Shown: positions 8,677 through 16,825 of the stretch, piece by piece
Layout: each line of letters begins with the position of its first letter
Position numbering within the stretch: position 1 is the first letter of the stretch
DNA from: Methylobacteriaceae bacterium
Lineage (GTDB): Bacteria > Pseudomonadota > Alphaproteobacteria > Rhizobiales > Beijerinckiaceae
DNA length: 64,000 bases
Reading direction: 5' to 3'
Assembly: GCA_020638195.1 (NCBI GenBank)
Contig: JACKJC010000001.1
Coordinates: forward strand, 62,001-126,000
Program-made: the position numbers and the translations under genes
The notes under the pieces: model-generated
Databases searched by the model: none
What the model saw: the letters and a program-made list of their open reading frames with translations, nothing else
Told to the model about the DNA's origin: nothing

Positions 8677-8701
8677 TCAGCTCGTGCCGCGCGCCATGTA
8701 A
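8468..8701 (+). CDS. Possible small ORF (77 aa), doubtful
   Basis: ATG 8468 is preceded by GGGGGA 4-5 nt upstream and most codons end in G or C, like real genes here. The product begins 'MFARRSCFAAAVAKGEF' and shows no recognised motif. Its 3' end overlaps the convergent NicO gene by 25 nt. It may be a small gene, a remnant, or chance in GC-rich DNA. Confidence 0.2.
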   Translation: MFARRSCFAAAVAKGEFVGARATGVRAPGQNEKVAIGDSLHLGCDAKAFAATLATNGLMETLCRSTRRSDQLVPRAM

Positions 8702-9867
8702 ACGCCGCCGAGCAGGGCGACCCCGACGACCAGCACGACGATGGCCGCGAAAAATTCCGCGCCGCGCGCGATCAGCAGGCCGCGCCCGTCGCCGCCGCCG
8801 GACAATTTCAACGCAAGACCCTTGGCAAGCACCGCGATTGCCGCGAGCGCGCCGGTCGTCACCGCCGTGCCGAGCGACATGGCCGCGACCGCGCCGACGC
8901 CCGCCAGAAACACGCCCTGCGCCAGCGTGAACACCAGAACGAGGATTGCGCCCGAGCACGGCCGCGCGCCCGCCGCGACGATCGTCGCCAGCGCCGAACT
9001 CCACGAGAAGCCCTCGCCCAACGTCGTCGGGTCCGGCGCATGAAAATGCCCGCAACTCGCATCGTGCACATGGCCCGGCTCGACCGACTCGCAGGTGAAA
9101 CGGCCGGATGCAGACGCGCCGCCAGCGGTCGCGAACGCGGGCTCCGGCGCCCGCGCCCGCAAAGCGCGCATGAGGGCGCCGCCTTTGGTCCACACCAGAT
9201 AGAGACCGAGGCCGGCGACCGCCGCGTAGCTGACCATTTCGATTGTCTCGGCCGCTTGGGTCATGCGCGTCGCTGTCGCATTGAACACCAGCGCGGCGAC
9301 GCCGACGATGGCGACCGCAACCACGCCCTGCAGAACGGCGGCTAGAAATGTGAGCGTGAGCCCGCGTTTCAGCGCGCGTTCGTTGGCGATCATGTAGGAG
9401 GCCATGACCGCCTTGCCGTGGCCGGGGCCCGCAGCGTGAAACACGCCATAGGCGAAGGAGAGGCCCGCGAGCAGCCAGAACCCCGCCATGCTTTCCTTGG
9501 CCTCACGCGCCGCGCCGGTCAGCGCGCGGTAGAAATGCGACTGTTGCGCGAGAATCCAGGCGACGACGGCGTTGCCGGCGCCGACGCTGCCCTCGTTGGC
9601 GCCGACCGCGAAGGGATTGCGTTGCGCGAGCGCGGGCGTGGCGAGGAGGAGGAAGGCGGAGAGCAGCGCGAGGACGGCGAGCGCTGTCGCCCACGAACCT
9701 CGCGTGACTGTGCCCTTCTCCCCGCAAGCGGGGAGAAGGTGGCCGAAGGCCGGATGAGGGGCCGGGGGAGCGACGCTCGATTCGAGTAAGTCGTTCGGCC
9801 CCTCACCCCTGCCCTCTCCCCGCAAGCGGGGAGAGAGAGAAGAGCCGCCCCGCTCCCTCACGGACAC
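8677..9867 (-). CDS. NicO/RcnA-family nickel/cobalt transporter
   Basis: A membrane protein of up to 396 residues. It has the metal-binding 'HAAGPGHGKAV' in an early membrane helix, a variable loop with 'HVHDASCGHFHAPD', and 'ARPCSGAILVLVF' in a later helix, all typical of NicO/RcnA Ni/Co permeases. It is preceded by a DUF1007 gene, a common pairing. The first ~52 codons (GTG 9867 on) run through a palindromic repeat (9714-9838) and translate to repeat-derived sequence; a normal signal-like segment ('TALAVLALLSAFLLLATP') follows. There is no convincing ribosome site at GTG 9867, so the start is unsure. It probably exports Ni/Co; import cannot be excluded. Confidence 0.85.
   Translation of the reverse strand: MSVRERGGSSLSPRLRGEGRGEGPNDLLESSVAPPAPHPAFGHLLPACGEKGTVTRGSWATALAVLALLSAFLLLATPALAQRNPFAVGANEGSVGAGNAVVAWILAQQSHFYRALTGAAREAKESMAGFWLLAGLSFAYGVFHAAGPGHGKAVMASYMIANERALKRGLTLTFLAAVLQGVVAVAIVGVAALVFNATATRMTQAAETIEMVSYAAVAGLGLYLVWTKGGALMRALRARAPEPAFATAGGASASGRFTCESVEPGHVHDASCGHFHAPDPTTLGEGFSWSSALATIVAAGARPCSGAILVLVFTLAQGVFLAGVGAVAAMSLGTAVTTGALAAIAVLAKGLALKLSGGGDGRGLLIARGAEFFAAIVVLVVGVALLGGVYMARGTS
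9714..9838. repeat. Palindromic REP-like repeat pair inside the nicO 5' region
   Basis: Two near-identical palindromes, CTCCCCGCAAGCGGGGAG cores at 9714-9739 and 9814-9835, flank an inverted pair of GAGGGGCC/GGCCCCTC arms. This composite is a widespread intergenic element type in Hyphomicrobiales. Here it stays open in the NicO reading frame. Confidence 0.8.
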
Positions 9868-10508
9868 GCCACCACCACACGCGGCGCGAGGCGTGACGAC
9901 AGGTCGGCGCCGGGCGAGAAGTTCTCGGCCGCCGCCGCGCTCAGCCTTTGCGATTCCGCCGCCAGCAGCGGCGCCGGCGTCATCACGCTGGCCGAGCAGC
10001 CGCCCGGCGCATCCTTCAACGCGATCGGGTCGACCTTCTCGAAGCCGAAGGCGACGAAATAGGTGGGATCGTACACCTGGAAAGAAAACGCTTTCTTCGC
10101 CGCGATCGGCTCTTTCAGCAGCAACGTGAAATGCAGCGAGACGATCTTCTTCTCGTCGGCGTCGAGCCAGAAATCCGAGGGCTCCTGGAACGGCAGCTTC
10201 TTGCCGGCCTCGCGCGCGAAGGTGAAAAAGTCGAACTCGGCCAGAGAATCGACGTTGGTCTTTGCGAGCGGCTGCAATTCCTCGCGCGTCGGCGGCTTGC
10301 CGTCCTTGCCCAGCCCCTGCGTGGCGAAGGCCGAATACATTTCGTCGAAGGTCCAGACATGGCGCAGCCCGGTGATCTGGCCCGCCTTGTCGAACAGAAC
10401 CGTAGCGCGCGCCGCCACCCAGACGTGCGGGTGCGCCATGGCGGGCATAGCGGCGGCAATCGCCGCCAAGCCCGCTGTTACTGCAGCAATTGTCTTGCGA
10501 AACAACAT
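9858..10508 (-). CDS. DUF1007 family periplasmic protein
   Basis: A 216-residue exported protein with a signal peptide ('VTAGLAAIAAAMPAMA', about residues 10-25) followed by 'HPHVWVAARATVLFD', the defining DUF1007 start. The His residues after the cleavage site may bind metal. It is encoded immediately upstream of the NicO transporter with a 10-nt overlap. Such DUF1007-NicO pairs are found in many proteobacteria and are thought to serve Ni/Co/Zn traffic. Role here is inferred from this pairing. Confidence 0.85.
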   Translation of the reverse strand: MLFRKTIAAVTAGLAAIAAAMPAMAHPHVWVAARATVLFDKAGQITGLRHVWTFDEMYSAFATQGLGKDGKPPTREELQPLAKTNVDSLAEFDFFTFAREAGKKLPFQEPSDFWLDADEKKIVSLHFTLLLKEPIAAKKAFSFQVYDPTYFVAFGFEKVDPIALKDAPGGCSASVMTPAPLLAAESQRLSAAAAENFSPGADLSSRLAPRVVVACP

Positions 10509-10591
10509 CGTCTTGCGCCCAGCCTCGGAATCGATCTCGGCAACTCTATCTTTTTCTGCGCGAGATCCGATGCCTCGCGAAGGCGGCGGAA

Positions 10592-10640
10592 TTTGGAAGA
10601 TGCGGATTGAATTTAGTCAGTAATGCTGACATATTCCAAA
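10592..10640. promoter_or_regulatory. Nested inverted repeats upstream of iorAB
   Basis: Outer arms TTTGGAA (10592-10598) and TTCCAAA (10634-10640) enclose inner arms GTCAG (10616-10620) and CTGAC (10626-10630). The block is AT-richer than the surroundings and ends 64 nt before the IorAB start. It may be an operator, for example of an Lrp/AsnC-type regulator, but this is inference. Confidence 0.4.
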
Positions 10641-10704
10641 GTCGAAAGCAGGCTAACATGCTTGCGAATGGATATTCCGGCGGGAGCCGGACCGGAGGAA
10701 AAAG

Positions 10705-13700
10705 ATGGCCGAACCCTTTGAAGGCCGCGCCGACCAGACCGCCGTCACGGCCGTGTCTCTCGACGACAAATTCGATCTGACGAAGGACCGCATCTTCTCG
10801 ACCGGCACGCAGGCGATCGTGCGCCTGCTGCTGATGCAGAAGGAGCGCGACCGCCGCGCCGGCCTGAACACCGCGGGATTCATCACCGGCTATCGTGGAT
10901 CGCCGCTCGGCGCCGTCGACATGCAGATGCATTCGGCCAAGAAATGGTTCGACAGGAACGACATTCTCTTCCAGCCCGGCCTCAACGAAGACCTCGCCGC
11001 CACCGCCGTCTGGGGCGCGCAGCAGGCCGAGATGCGCGGCGAGGGCAAATACGACGGCGTCTTCTGCATCTGGTATGGCAAGGGCCCGGGCGTCGACCGT
11101 TCCGGAGACGTCTTCCGCCACGCCAATCTCGCCGGCACGTCCAAGAACGGCGGCGCGCTCGTGCTGATGGGCGACGACCATACGGCCGAATCCTCCACCA
11201 CCGCGCACCAGTCCGACTTCCATCTCGTCGACGTCATGATGCCGATCATGGCGCCGGCCGGCGTGCAGGAAATCCTGGATTACGGGACCTACGGCTTCGC
11301 CCTGTCGCGCTATGCGAGCGTATGGGTCGGGATCAAGTGCCTCAAGGACACGATCGAATCGACCTCGTCCGTGGATGGTTCGATCGATCGCGTCGAGATC
11401 GTCACGCCGACTGATTTCAAAATGCCGCTCGGCGGCCTCGGCATTCGCCCGCGTGACGGCATTCTCGATCAGGAAGCGCGCCTGCAGGAATACAAGCGCG
11501 ACGCTATCCTCGCCTTCCTGCGCGCCAACAAGATCAATCGCATCGTCACCTCGGGCGGGCCGAATGCGAAGGTCGGCATCATCACGTCCGGAAAATCCTA
11601 TCTCGATGTGCGCCAGGCTTTCGACGATCTCGGCATCGACGAGGTCAAGGCCAACGATCTCGGCGTGCGCCTCTACAAGCTCGGCTGCGTCTGGCCGATC
11701 GAGCCCGAAGGCCTGAAGGATTTCGCCGAAGGCCTCGACATGATCATCGTCGTCGAGGAGAAGCGCTCCCTGATCGAAGTGCAGGTGCGCGAGGAACTCT
11801 TCGGCATGCCCAACCCGCCGATCGTCGTCGGCAAGAAGGACGAGAAGAGCAACTGGCTCTTCCCGGTGAAGGGCGCGCTCGACACCAATGAAATCGCCAT
11901 CGCCATCGCCGAGCGCATCCTGCGCTTCAAAGCCGATCCGAAGGTCGAGCAGAAGCTACGCTCGCTGCAGCAGGCGCAGGCCATGCTCGCCGACACGAAA
12001 GACGCTTCGTTTCGCATCCCTTATTTCTGCTCGGGCTGCCCGCACAATACCTCCACGCGCGTGCCGCAGGGCATGCGCGCCTATGCCGGCATCGGCTGCC
12101 ATTTCATGGCGCAATGGATGGATCGTTCGACCGAGGGCTTCACCCATATGGGCGGCGAGGGGGCGAACTGGATCGGCGAGGCGCCCTTCTCGAAACGCAA
12201 GCACATCTTCCAGAATCTCGGCGACGGCACCTACAATCACTCGGGCGTGCTGGCGATCCGCTGGGCGGTCGATAGCAAGACCAACATCACCTACAAGATT
12301 CTCTTCAACGACGCCGTCGCCATGACCGGCGGCCAGCGTCACGAAGGCGGCCTGACCGTCGACATGATCGCCCGGCAGGTGGCCGCAGAGGGCGTGAAGA
12401 AGATCGCGCTCGTGACAGACGAGCCTTACAAATATCCATCTGGCTCGTATTGGCCTGCGGGCCTCACCATCCATCCGCGCGAAGATCTCGACCGCGTGCA
12501 GCGCGATCTCTCCGAGATCGAGGGCGTGACGGTCCTGCTCTACGACCAGACCTGCGCGGCCGAAAAGCGTCGCCGCCGCAAGCGCGGCACGTTCCCCGAT
12601 CCCGACCAGCGCGTCATCATCAACGAGCTCGTCTGCGAGGGCTGCGGCGATTGCGGCGTGAAGTCGAATTGCGTTTCGGTGCAGCCGCTCGAAACCGAAT
12701 TCGGTCGCAAGCGCAAGATCGACCAGTCCTCGTGCAACAAGGACTTTTCCTGCGTCAACGGCTTCTGTCCATCCTTCGTGACCGTGCATGGCGCAAAGCC
12801 GCGCAAGGCCAAGCCGCGCGACATGCAATCGTCAACGGCTCTCGCGACGCCGCCGCAGCCGAAACTGCCCGCGATCGGCGCGCAGCCCTATTCGATCCTG
12901 ATCTCGGGCGTCGGCGGCACCGGCGTCGTCACCATCTCGGCCATTCTCGGCATGGCCGCGCATCTCGAAGGCAAGGGCGTCGGGGTAATCGACATGGCTG
13001 GCCTCGCCCAGAAGGGCGGCGCGGTCTATTGCCACGTCAAGATCGCCAACAAGCCGGAAGAGGTGCACGCGATCCGCGTCGCCGCAGGCGAGGCCGAGCT
13101 CGCGCTCGGCTGCGACCTCGTCGTCGCCGGCACCAAGAAGGTCTTGTCCGCCATCAACAAGGGTGAGACCGGCGTCTTCGTGAATTCGGCGGAGGTCTAT
13201 CCCGGCGAGATCACGCGCATGGCCGATTTCTCGCTGCCCGGCGAGCGTGTGAAAGCCGCGATTCGCGACGCTGCCGGCGAGAACTACGGTTTTGTCGACG
13301 CCTCCGCCACGGCGACTGCGCTGCTCGGCAATTCGATCGGCGCCAACATGTTCATGCTGGGTTTCGCCTGGCAGCGCGGCTTCGTGCCGCTGAGCGAGGC
13401 CTCGATTCTGGAAGCCATCCGCCTCAACGGCGAGGCGGTCGCGATGAACACCGAGGCTTTCCATTGGGGCCGCCGCGCGGCGAACGATTCGAAAGCTTTC
13501 GATGCTTTCGTCGCCCCGCTGTTGAAGCCGACGGAATCGCGCCAAATGTCGACATCGCTCGACGAGATGATCGAGCGCCGCGTGAAATATCTCACCGCCT
13601 ACCAGAACGCCGACTATGCGCGGCGCTACAAGCTGCGCGTCGAGAAGGCGCTCGCCGTCGAACATGCGAAGACGCCGGGCAAGACGGACTATGCGGCGGC

Positions 13701-14214
13701 GGTTGCGCGCTACCTCTTCAAGCTGATGGCGATCAAGGACGAATACGAGGTCGCGCGCCTCTATTCCGACGGCTCGTTCCGTCGCCAGCTGGATGCGGCC
13801 TTCGAGAATGTCGGCAAGCTCGAATTCCATCTGGCGCCCCCGATCCTCGGCAAGAAGGATGCGAATGGCGTCGCGACCAAGACGACCTTCGGCCCGTGGA
13901 TGATGAGCGCCTATCGCCTGCTGTCGTCCTTGAAATTCCTGCGCGGCGGCGCGCTGGATATTTTCGGCAAGACGGCGGAGCGCAAACAGGAGCGGCAGCT
14001 GCTCGCCGATTACGAAAAGCTGCTCGACGAGCTCGAAGCCGGCATGACCGAGACGTCGCACGCGCTCGCCGTGCAGCTCGCCTCGATCCCCGAAAAGATC
14101 CGCGGCTTCGGCCACGTGAAGGAAAGCCACATCGAAAAGGCGAAAACGGAAGAAGCGAAACTGCTCGCCAAATTCCGCACGCCGCAGAAGCCTCTGCCGG
14201 TGGCGGCGGAGTAA
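10705..14214 (+). CDS. iorAB: Indolepyruvate ferredoxin oxidoreductase, IorA-IorB fusion
   Basis: An 1169-residue cytoplasmic enzyme that oxidatively decarboxylates aryl-pyruvates (from aromatic amino-acid transamination) to acyl-CoA with ferredoxin reduction. The order is: N-terminal pyrimidine-binding region with 'GYRGSPLGAVD'; 'CSGCPHNTSTRVPQG' near residue 441; ThDP region with 'GGEGANWIGEAPF' and 'LFNDAVAMTGGQ'; Cys motif 'CEGCGDCGVKSNC' near 642; then the gamma (IorB) domain from 'ISGVGGTGVVTISAI' near 732. This single-chain form is usual in alpha- and betaproteobacteria. The start ATG has CCGGAGGAAAAAG upstream. It is monocistronic and likely regulated through the nested repeat upstream. 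Confidence 0.95.
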   Translation: MAEPFEGRADQTAVTAVSLDDKFDLTKDRIFSTGTQAIVRLLLMQKERDRRAGLNTAGFITGYRGSPLGAVDMQMHSAKKWFDRNDILFQPGLNEDLAATAVWGAQQAEMRGEGKYDGVFCIWYGKGPGVDRSGDVFRHANLAGTSKNGGALVLMGDDHTAESSTTAHQSDFHLVDVMMPIMAPAGVQEILDYGTYGFALSRYASVWVGIKCLKDTIESTSSVDGSIDRVEIVTPTDFKMPLGGLGIRPRDGILDQEARLQEYKRDAILAFLRANKINRIVTSGGPNAKVGIITSGKSYLDVRQAFDDLGIDEVKANDLGVRLYKLGCVWPIEPEGLKDFAEGLDMIIVVEEKRSLIEVQVREELFGMPNPPIVVGKKDEKSNWLFPVKGALDTNEIAIAIAERILRFKADPKVEQKLRSLQQAQAMLADTKDASFRIPYFCSGCPHNTSTRVPQGMRAYAGIGCHFMAQWMDRSTEGFTHMGGEGANWIGEAPFSKRKHIFQNLGDGTYNHSGVLAIRWAVDSKTNITYKILFNDAVAMTGGQRHEGGLTVDMIARQVAAEGVKKIALVTDEPYKYPSGSYWPAGLTIHPREDLDRVQRDLSEIEGVTVLLYDQTCAAEKRRRRKRGTFPDPDQRVIINELVCEGCGDCGVKSNCVSVQPLETEFGRKRKIDQSSCNKDFSCVNGFCPSFVTVHGAKPRKAKPRDMQSSTALATPPQPKLPAIGAQPYSILISGVGGTGVVTISAILGMAAHLEGKGVGVIDMAGLAQKGGAVYCHVKIANKPEEVHAIRVAAGEAELALGCDLVVAGTKKVLSAINKGETGVFVNSAEVYPGEITRMADFSLPGERVKAAIRDAAGENYGFVDASATATALLGNSIGANMFMLGFAWQRGFVPLSEASILEAIRLNGEAVAMNTEAFHWGRRAANDSKAFDAFVAPLLKPTESRQMSTSLDEMIERRVKYLTAYQNADYARRYKLRVEKALAVEHAKTPGKTDYAAAVARYLFKLMAIKDEYEVARLYSDGSFRRQLDAAFENVGKLEFHLAPPILGKKDANGVATKTTFGPWMMSAYRLLSSLKFLRGGALDIFGKTAERKQERQLLADYEKLLDELEAGMTETSHALAVQLASIPEKIRGFGHVKESHIEKAKTEEAKLLAKFRTPQKPLPVAAE

Positions 14215-14227
14215 GTTCAGGAGCCGC

Positions 14228-14251
14228 CATGGCCGGATTGTCCCGGCCATG
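14228..14251 (+). terminator. Hairpin after iorAB
   Basis: A perfect 9-bp stem CATGGCCGG / CCGGCCATG with a 6-nt loop, 13 nt after the stop codon. Only a weak T-rich tail (AATGTTTGT) follows, so it may be a weak terminator or an mRNA-end stabilising structure. Confidence 0.45.
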
Positions 14252-14282
14252 AATGTTTGTCGCTGCGCCGTCTCAATTACAA

Positions 14283-14363
14283 CGTCATTGCGAGCGCAGC
14301 GACGCAATCCAGAGCCACGTCCCGGCTCTGGATTGCTTCGTCGCTACGCTCCTCGCAATGACG
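14283..14363. repeat. 81-nt palindromic intergenic repeat, copy 1
   Basis: Starts CGTCATTGCGAGCGCAGCGA and ends with the near-exact reverse complement TCGCAATGACG, giving one long hairpin with a short central loop. This family of elements is scattered between genes in many Hyphomicrobiales genomes. A diverged second copy is at 37721-37809. It sits between convergent iorAB and the GGT-family gene. Confidence 0.85.
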
Positions 14364-14366
14364 GGC

Positions 14367-15950
14367 CTAAATCCCTTCCGCGCCGCCATCGCCACGGGGA
14401 TCGTGCGCAGCCTCGATGCGCCCGTCGCGATGCCGCACCAGCATGCCGGCATGGCCGAACTGATCGACGAAACCGTCGCGGATCATCTCGATCTCGTGCC
14501 CGACCTGATCGAGCCGCGCGACGAGCGAGGGATCGAAGCGGTCTTCCAGTTTCAATGTTGCGCGCGGCGCGCCCCAGCGCTTGTCGAAGCGGAAGCGCGG
14601 CGCATCTATGCTGCCGGCGATGTCGCCGGTCATCAGATAGCGCGAAAAGATCTGAGCCTGGAACTGCGGCTGGCCATCGCCGCCCATCGAGCCGTAGCTC
14701 ATGATGCGTCCGTCGTCGAACACGCAGAGCGGCGCATTCAGCGTGTGCATGGTCTTCTTGCCGGGCTGCAAGGCGTTGGGATGCGACTCGTCGAGCGAGA
14801 ACGACACGCCGCGATTTTGCAGAAGGATGCCGGTCGCCGGCAGCACGCAGCCAGACCCATATTCCCAGAACAGCGACTGGATGTAGGAAACGGCGAGCCC
14901 GCTCGCATCGATCGCGCCCATCCAGATCGTATCGCCTTCTTCCGGCGCGATCGGCCAGGAGGCCGCGCGCGTCATGTCGATCTTCGCGGCTTCGCGCGCC
15001 AGGAATTTCGGCGCGAGCAGCCCGGCTGGATCGAGACGCGGAAAATCGAAATCGACGCAGGCCGCGTCGCGCAAGGCGAGCGCGCGTTTCGAGGCTTCGA
15101 CCAGCCCGTGAATATGCTCGAACGTTTCCGGGCGCGTTACGCCCAGTTGCGCGAACATGCCGAGCGTGATCAACGAGATGATTCCGACCGTCGGCGGCGG
15201 CGTATTGATTTGCACGCGTCCCGGCATGTCGAGACGCAGCGGATCGCGCAGAACAGCCTGATAGCGCGCGAGATCGTCGCGCACGACAGGCGCGCCGATG
15301 CGTTCGAGATCGGCGGCGATCTCGCGCGCGATGTCGCCGCGATAGAAATCCTCAATGCCCGCGTCGGCCAGATGCGCCAGCGTATCGCCGAGCTTCGCAT
15401 TGCGGCGCGACTCGGCGGCGGCGGGTATCTTGCCATGGAGGAAGAAAGTCGGCGCAAAGCCCGGCGCCGCATATAGCGCTTGCTGCTCGCGATGCTTGTA
15501 GCGCGCTTCCGACTTCGACTGCCGATAGCCGCGCGCCTTCTCGATGGCGTCGTGCAGAAGCGTGCGCCCAGGCAACCTGCCGCCGAGCGATCGGGCAAAT
15601 TCCTGCGCCAACATCCAGCCGCCGACAGCGCCTGGCACGGTCAACGCGGCGAGCGGTCCACGCCGTGGAATGATGTCATGACCTGCATCGCGATAGCTTG
15701 CGATCGTCGCCTTCGCGCCGGCGAAGCCGCAGGCCTCGATGACCCGCACGCGGCCGCCCGGTTCGCGGATCGTCCAGAAGCCGTCGCCGCCGATCCCGTT
15801 CATGTGCGGGTAGACGACCGCGATGGTCGCGGCCATGGCGAGCATGGCCTCGATCGCATTGCCGCCTTCGGCGAGAATGGCCTTGCCGGCGCGCGCGGCG
15901 TCGATATGCGGCGCGGCGACCGCGGCTTGCGAGAATGTCGGCGTTTCCAT
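14367..15950 (-). CDS. Gamma-glutamyltransferase-family enzyme
   Basis: A 527-residue Ntn-hydrolase of the GGT family (gamma-glutamyl transfer or hydrolysis, or acylase activity). The N-terminal 'VVYPHMNGIGGDGFW' and C-terminal 'YGSGCVLPATGILLQNRG' and 'NALQPGKKTMHTL' blocks are typical. The autoprocessing Thr is at about residue 341 in 'DTIWMGAID', where classical enzymes have TTH-x-SVVD. This places it in the TxW variant branch rather than with classical GGT. No signal peptide is seen, so it may be cytoplasmic. The substrate is unknown; glutathione use should not be assumed. Confidence 0.85.
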   Translation of the reverse strand: METPTFSQAAVAAPHIDAARAGKAILAEGGNAIEAMLAMAATIAVVYPHMNGIGGDGFWTIREPGGRVRVIEACGFAGAKATIASYRDAGHDIIPRRGPLAALTVPGAVGGWMLAQEFARSLGGRLPGRTLLHDAIEKARGYRQSKSEARYKHREQQALYAAPGFAPTFFLHGKIPAAAESRRNAKLGDTLAHLADAGIEDFYRGDIAREIAADLERIGAPVVRDDLARYQAVLRDPLRLDMPGRVQINTPPPTVGIISLITLGMFAQLGVTRPETFEHIHGLVEASKRALALRDAACVDFDFPRLDPAGLLAPKFLAREAAKIDMTRAASWPIAPEEGDTIWMGAIDASGLAVSYIQSLFWEYGSGCVLPATGILLQNRGVSFSLDESHPNALQPGKKTMHTLNAPLCVFDDGRIMSYGSMGGDGQPQFQAQIFSRYLMTGDIAGSIDAPRFRFDKRWGAPRATLKLEDRFDPSLVARLDQVGHEIEMIRDGFVDQFGHAGMLVRHRDGRIEAAHDPRGDGGAEGI

Positions 15951-15988
15951 GGCGCTAGGAAGCAGGCGCGTCGGCCGGCGTCAATGCG

Positions 15989-16822
15989 TCAGGCCTGACG
16001 CTGCGCCTGACCCTGCAGCATGACCGCGCGCGCCTCCGTCCGGCGCGTCACGCCGAGCAGCGGCGAGACGCGCAGCGGCGCGGCGCCCAGCCAGTCGAGC
16101 GCGGCGGCCAGGCGCACGTGGCCGTCGTGCATGCACAGGCAGATCGACGGATCGAAGCCGATCCAGCCGAGCCCCTCGACATAGGCCTCCGCCCAGCCGC
16201 GCAGGTCGCTGGCGTCGGCCGCGCTGTCCGCGCCATCCGATTCGCTGGCGAGATAGCCGCTGACGAATCGCGCGGGCACGCCGATCGAACGCGCCGCGGC
16301 GATGAAGACATGCGCGAGTTCGCAGCTTGCGCCGGTTTTGGCCTTGAACACGTCGATGGCGGAATCCGGCTCTTTCTTCGCGGGTTCGAACGCGATCGCC
16401 TCGTTGACGGCGCGCATCAGGAAATGCGGACGGTCGAGTTCGGTCTTGGCGCCCTTGATCGCTTCGCGCGCGAATTTTCGGAGCGCGGGATCGGCTTCGG
16501 TCAGATCGGTGTCGCGCAGGTAGACGTCTGGCGCAAAGCACTCCTTCTCGCTGCGCAGCAACCCGGCCGTATCGAAAGTCTCGACCTCGCCGCGCGCGAT
16601 CACGGTCAGCTTCTGCAGGGGCCCTTCGGCGTCGAGCGTCTGAACGAAATTGCCGAAGGCGTCGTGCTGCTCGCGCATCTGGCAATCGACGTCGGCGTCG
16701 ATCGACCAGGACATGATGCTCTGGCTCTCGCAGGCGCGCGGGCGAAGGCGCATCGATTGGATCACGGAACGCGCTGGCGGCGCGAACTCCTGCGTGATGA
16801 CGTGGCGGACCGAGATTCTCAT
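15989..16822 (-). CDS. Transglutaminase-like family protein
   Basis: A 277-residue protein with the N-terminal beta domain of bacterial transglutaminase-like proteins and a C-terminal papain-like core. The triad is visible as Cys in 'GASCELAHVFIAAARSIG', His/Trp in 'LRGWAEAYVEGLGWIGFDP' context (His replaced by Ala-Glu register as in this subfamily, so the exact His is uncertain), and Asp in 'GFDPSI'. It is the last gene of the ATP-grasp / alpha-E / transglutaminase operon, 3 nt after the alpha-E gene. Such trios are conserved in proteobacteria and predicted to act in peptide ligation or processing; no product is established. Confidence 0.85.
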   Translation of the reverse strand: MRISVRHVITQEFAPPARSVIQSMRLRPRACESQSIMSWSIDADVDCQMREQHDAFGNFVQTLDAEGPLQKLTVIARGEVETFDTAGLLRSEKECFAPDVYLRDTDLTEADPALRKFAREAIKGAKTELDRPHFLMRAVNEAIAFEPAKKEPDSAIDVFKAKTGASCELAHVFIAAARSIGVPARFVSGYLASESDGADSAADASDLRGWAEAYVEGLGWIGFDPSICLCMHDGHVRLAAALDWLGAAPLRVSPLLGVTRRTEARAVMLQGQAQRQA

Positions 16823-16825
16823 GAC

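Noticed and set aside
7775..8701. Long plus-strand open frame opposite the secreted-protein gene
   Set aside because: Most of it is antisense to 7688-8230; only the 3' part (8468-8701) has weak coding signs and is listed separately with low confidence.
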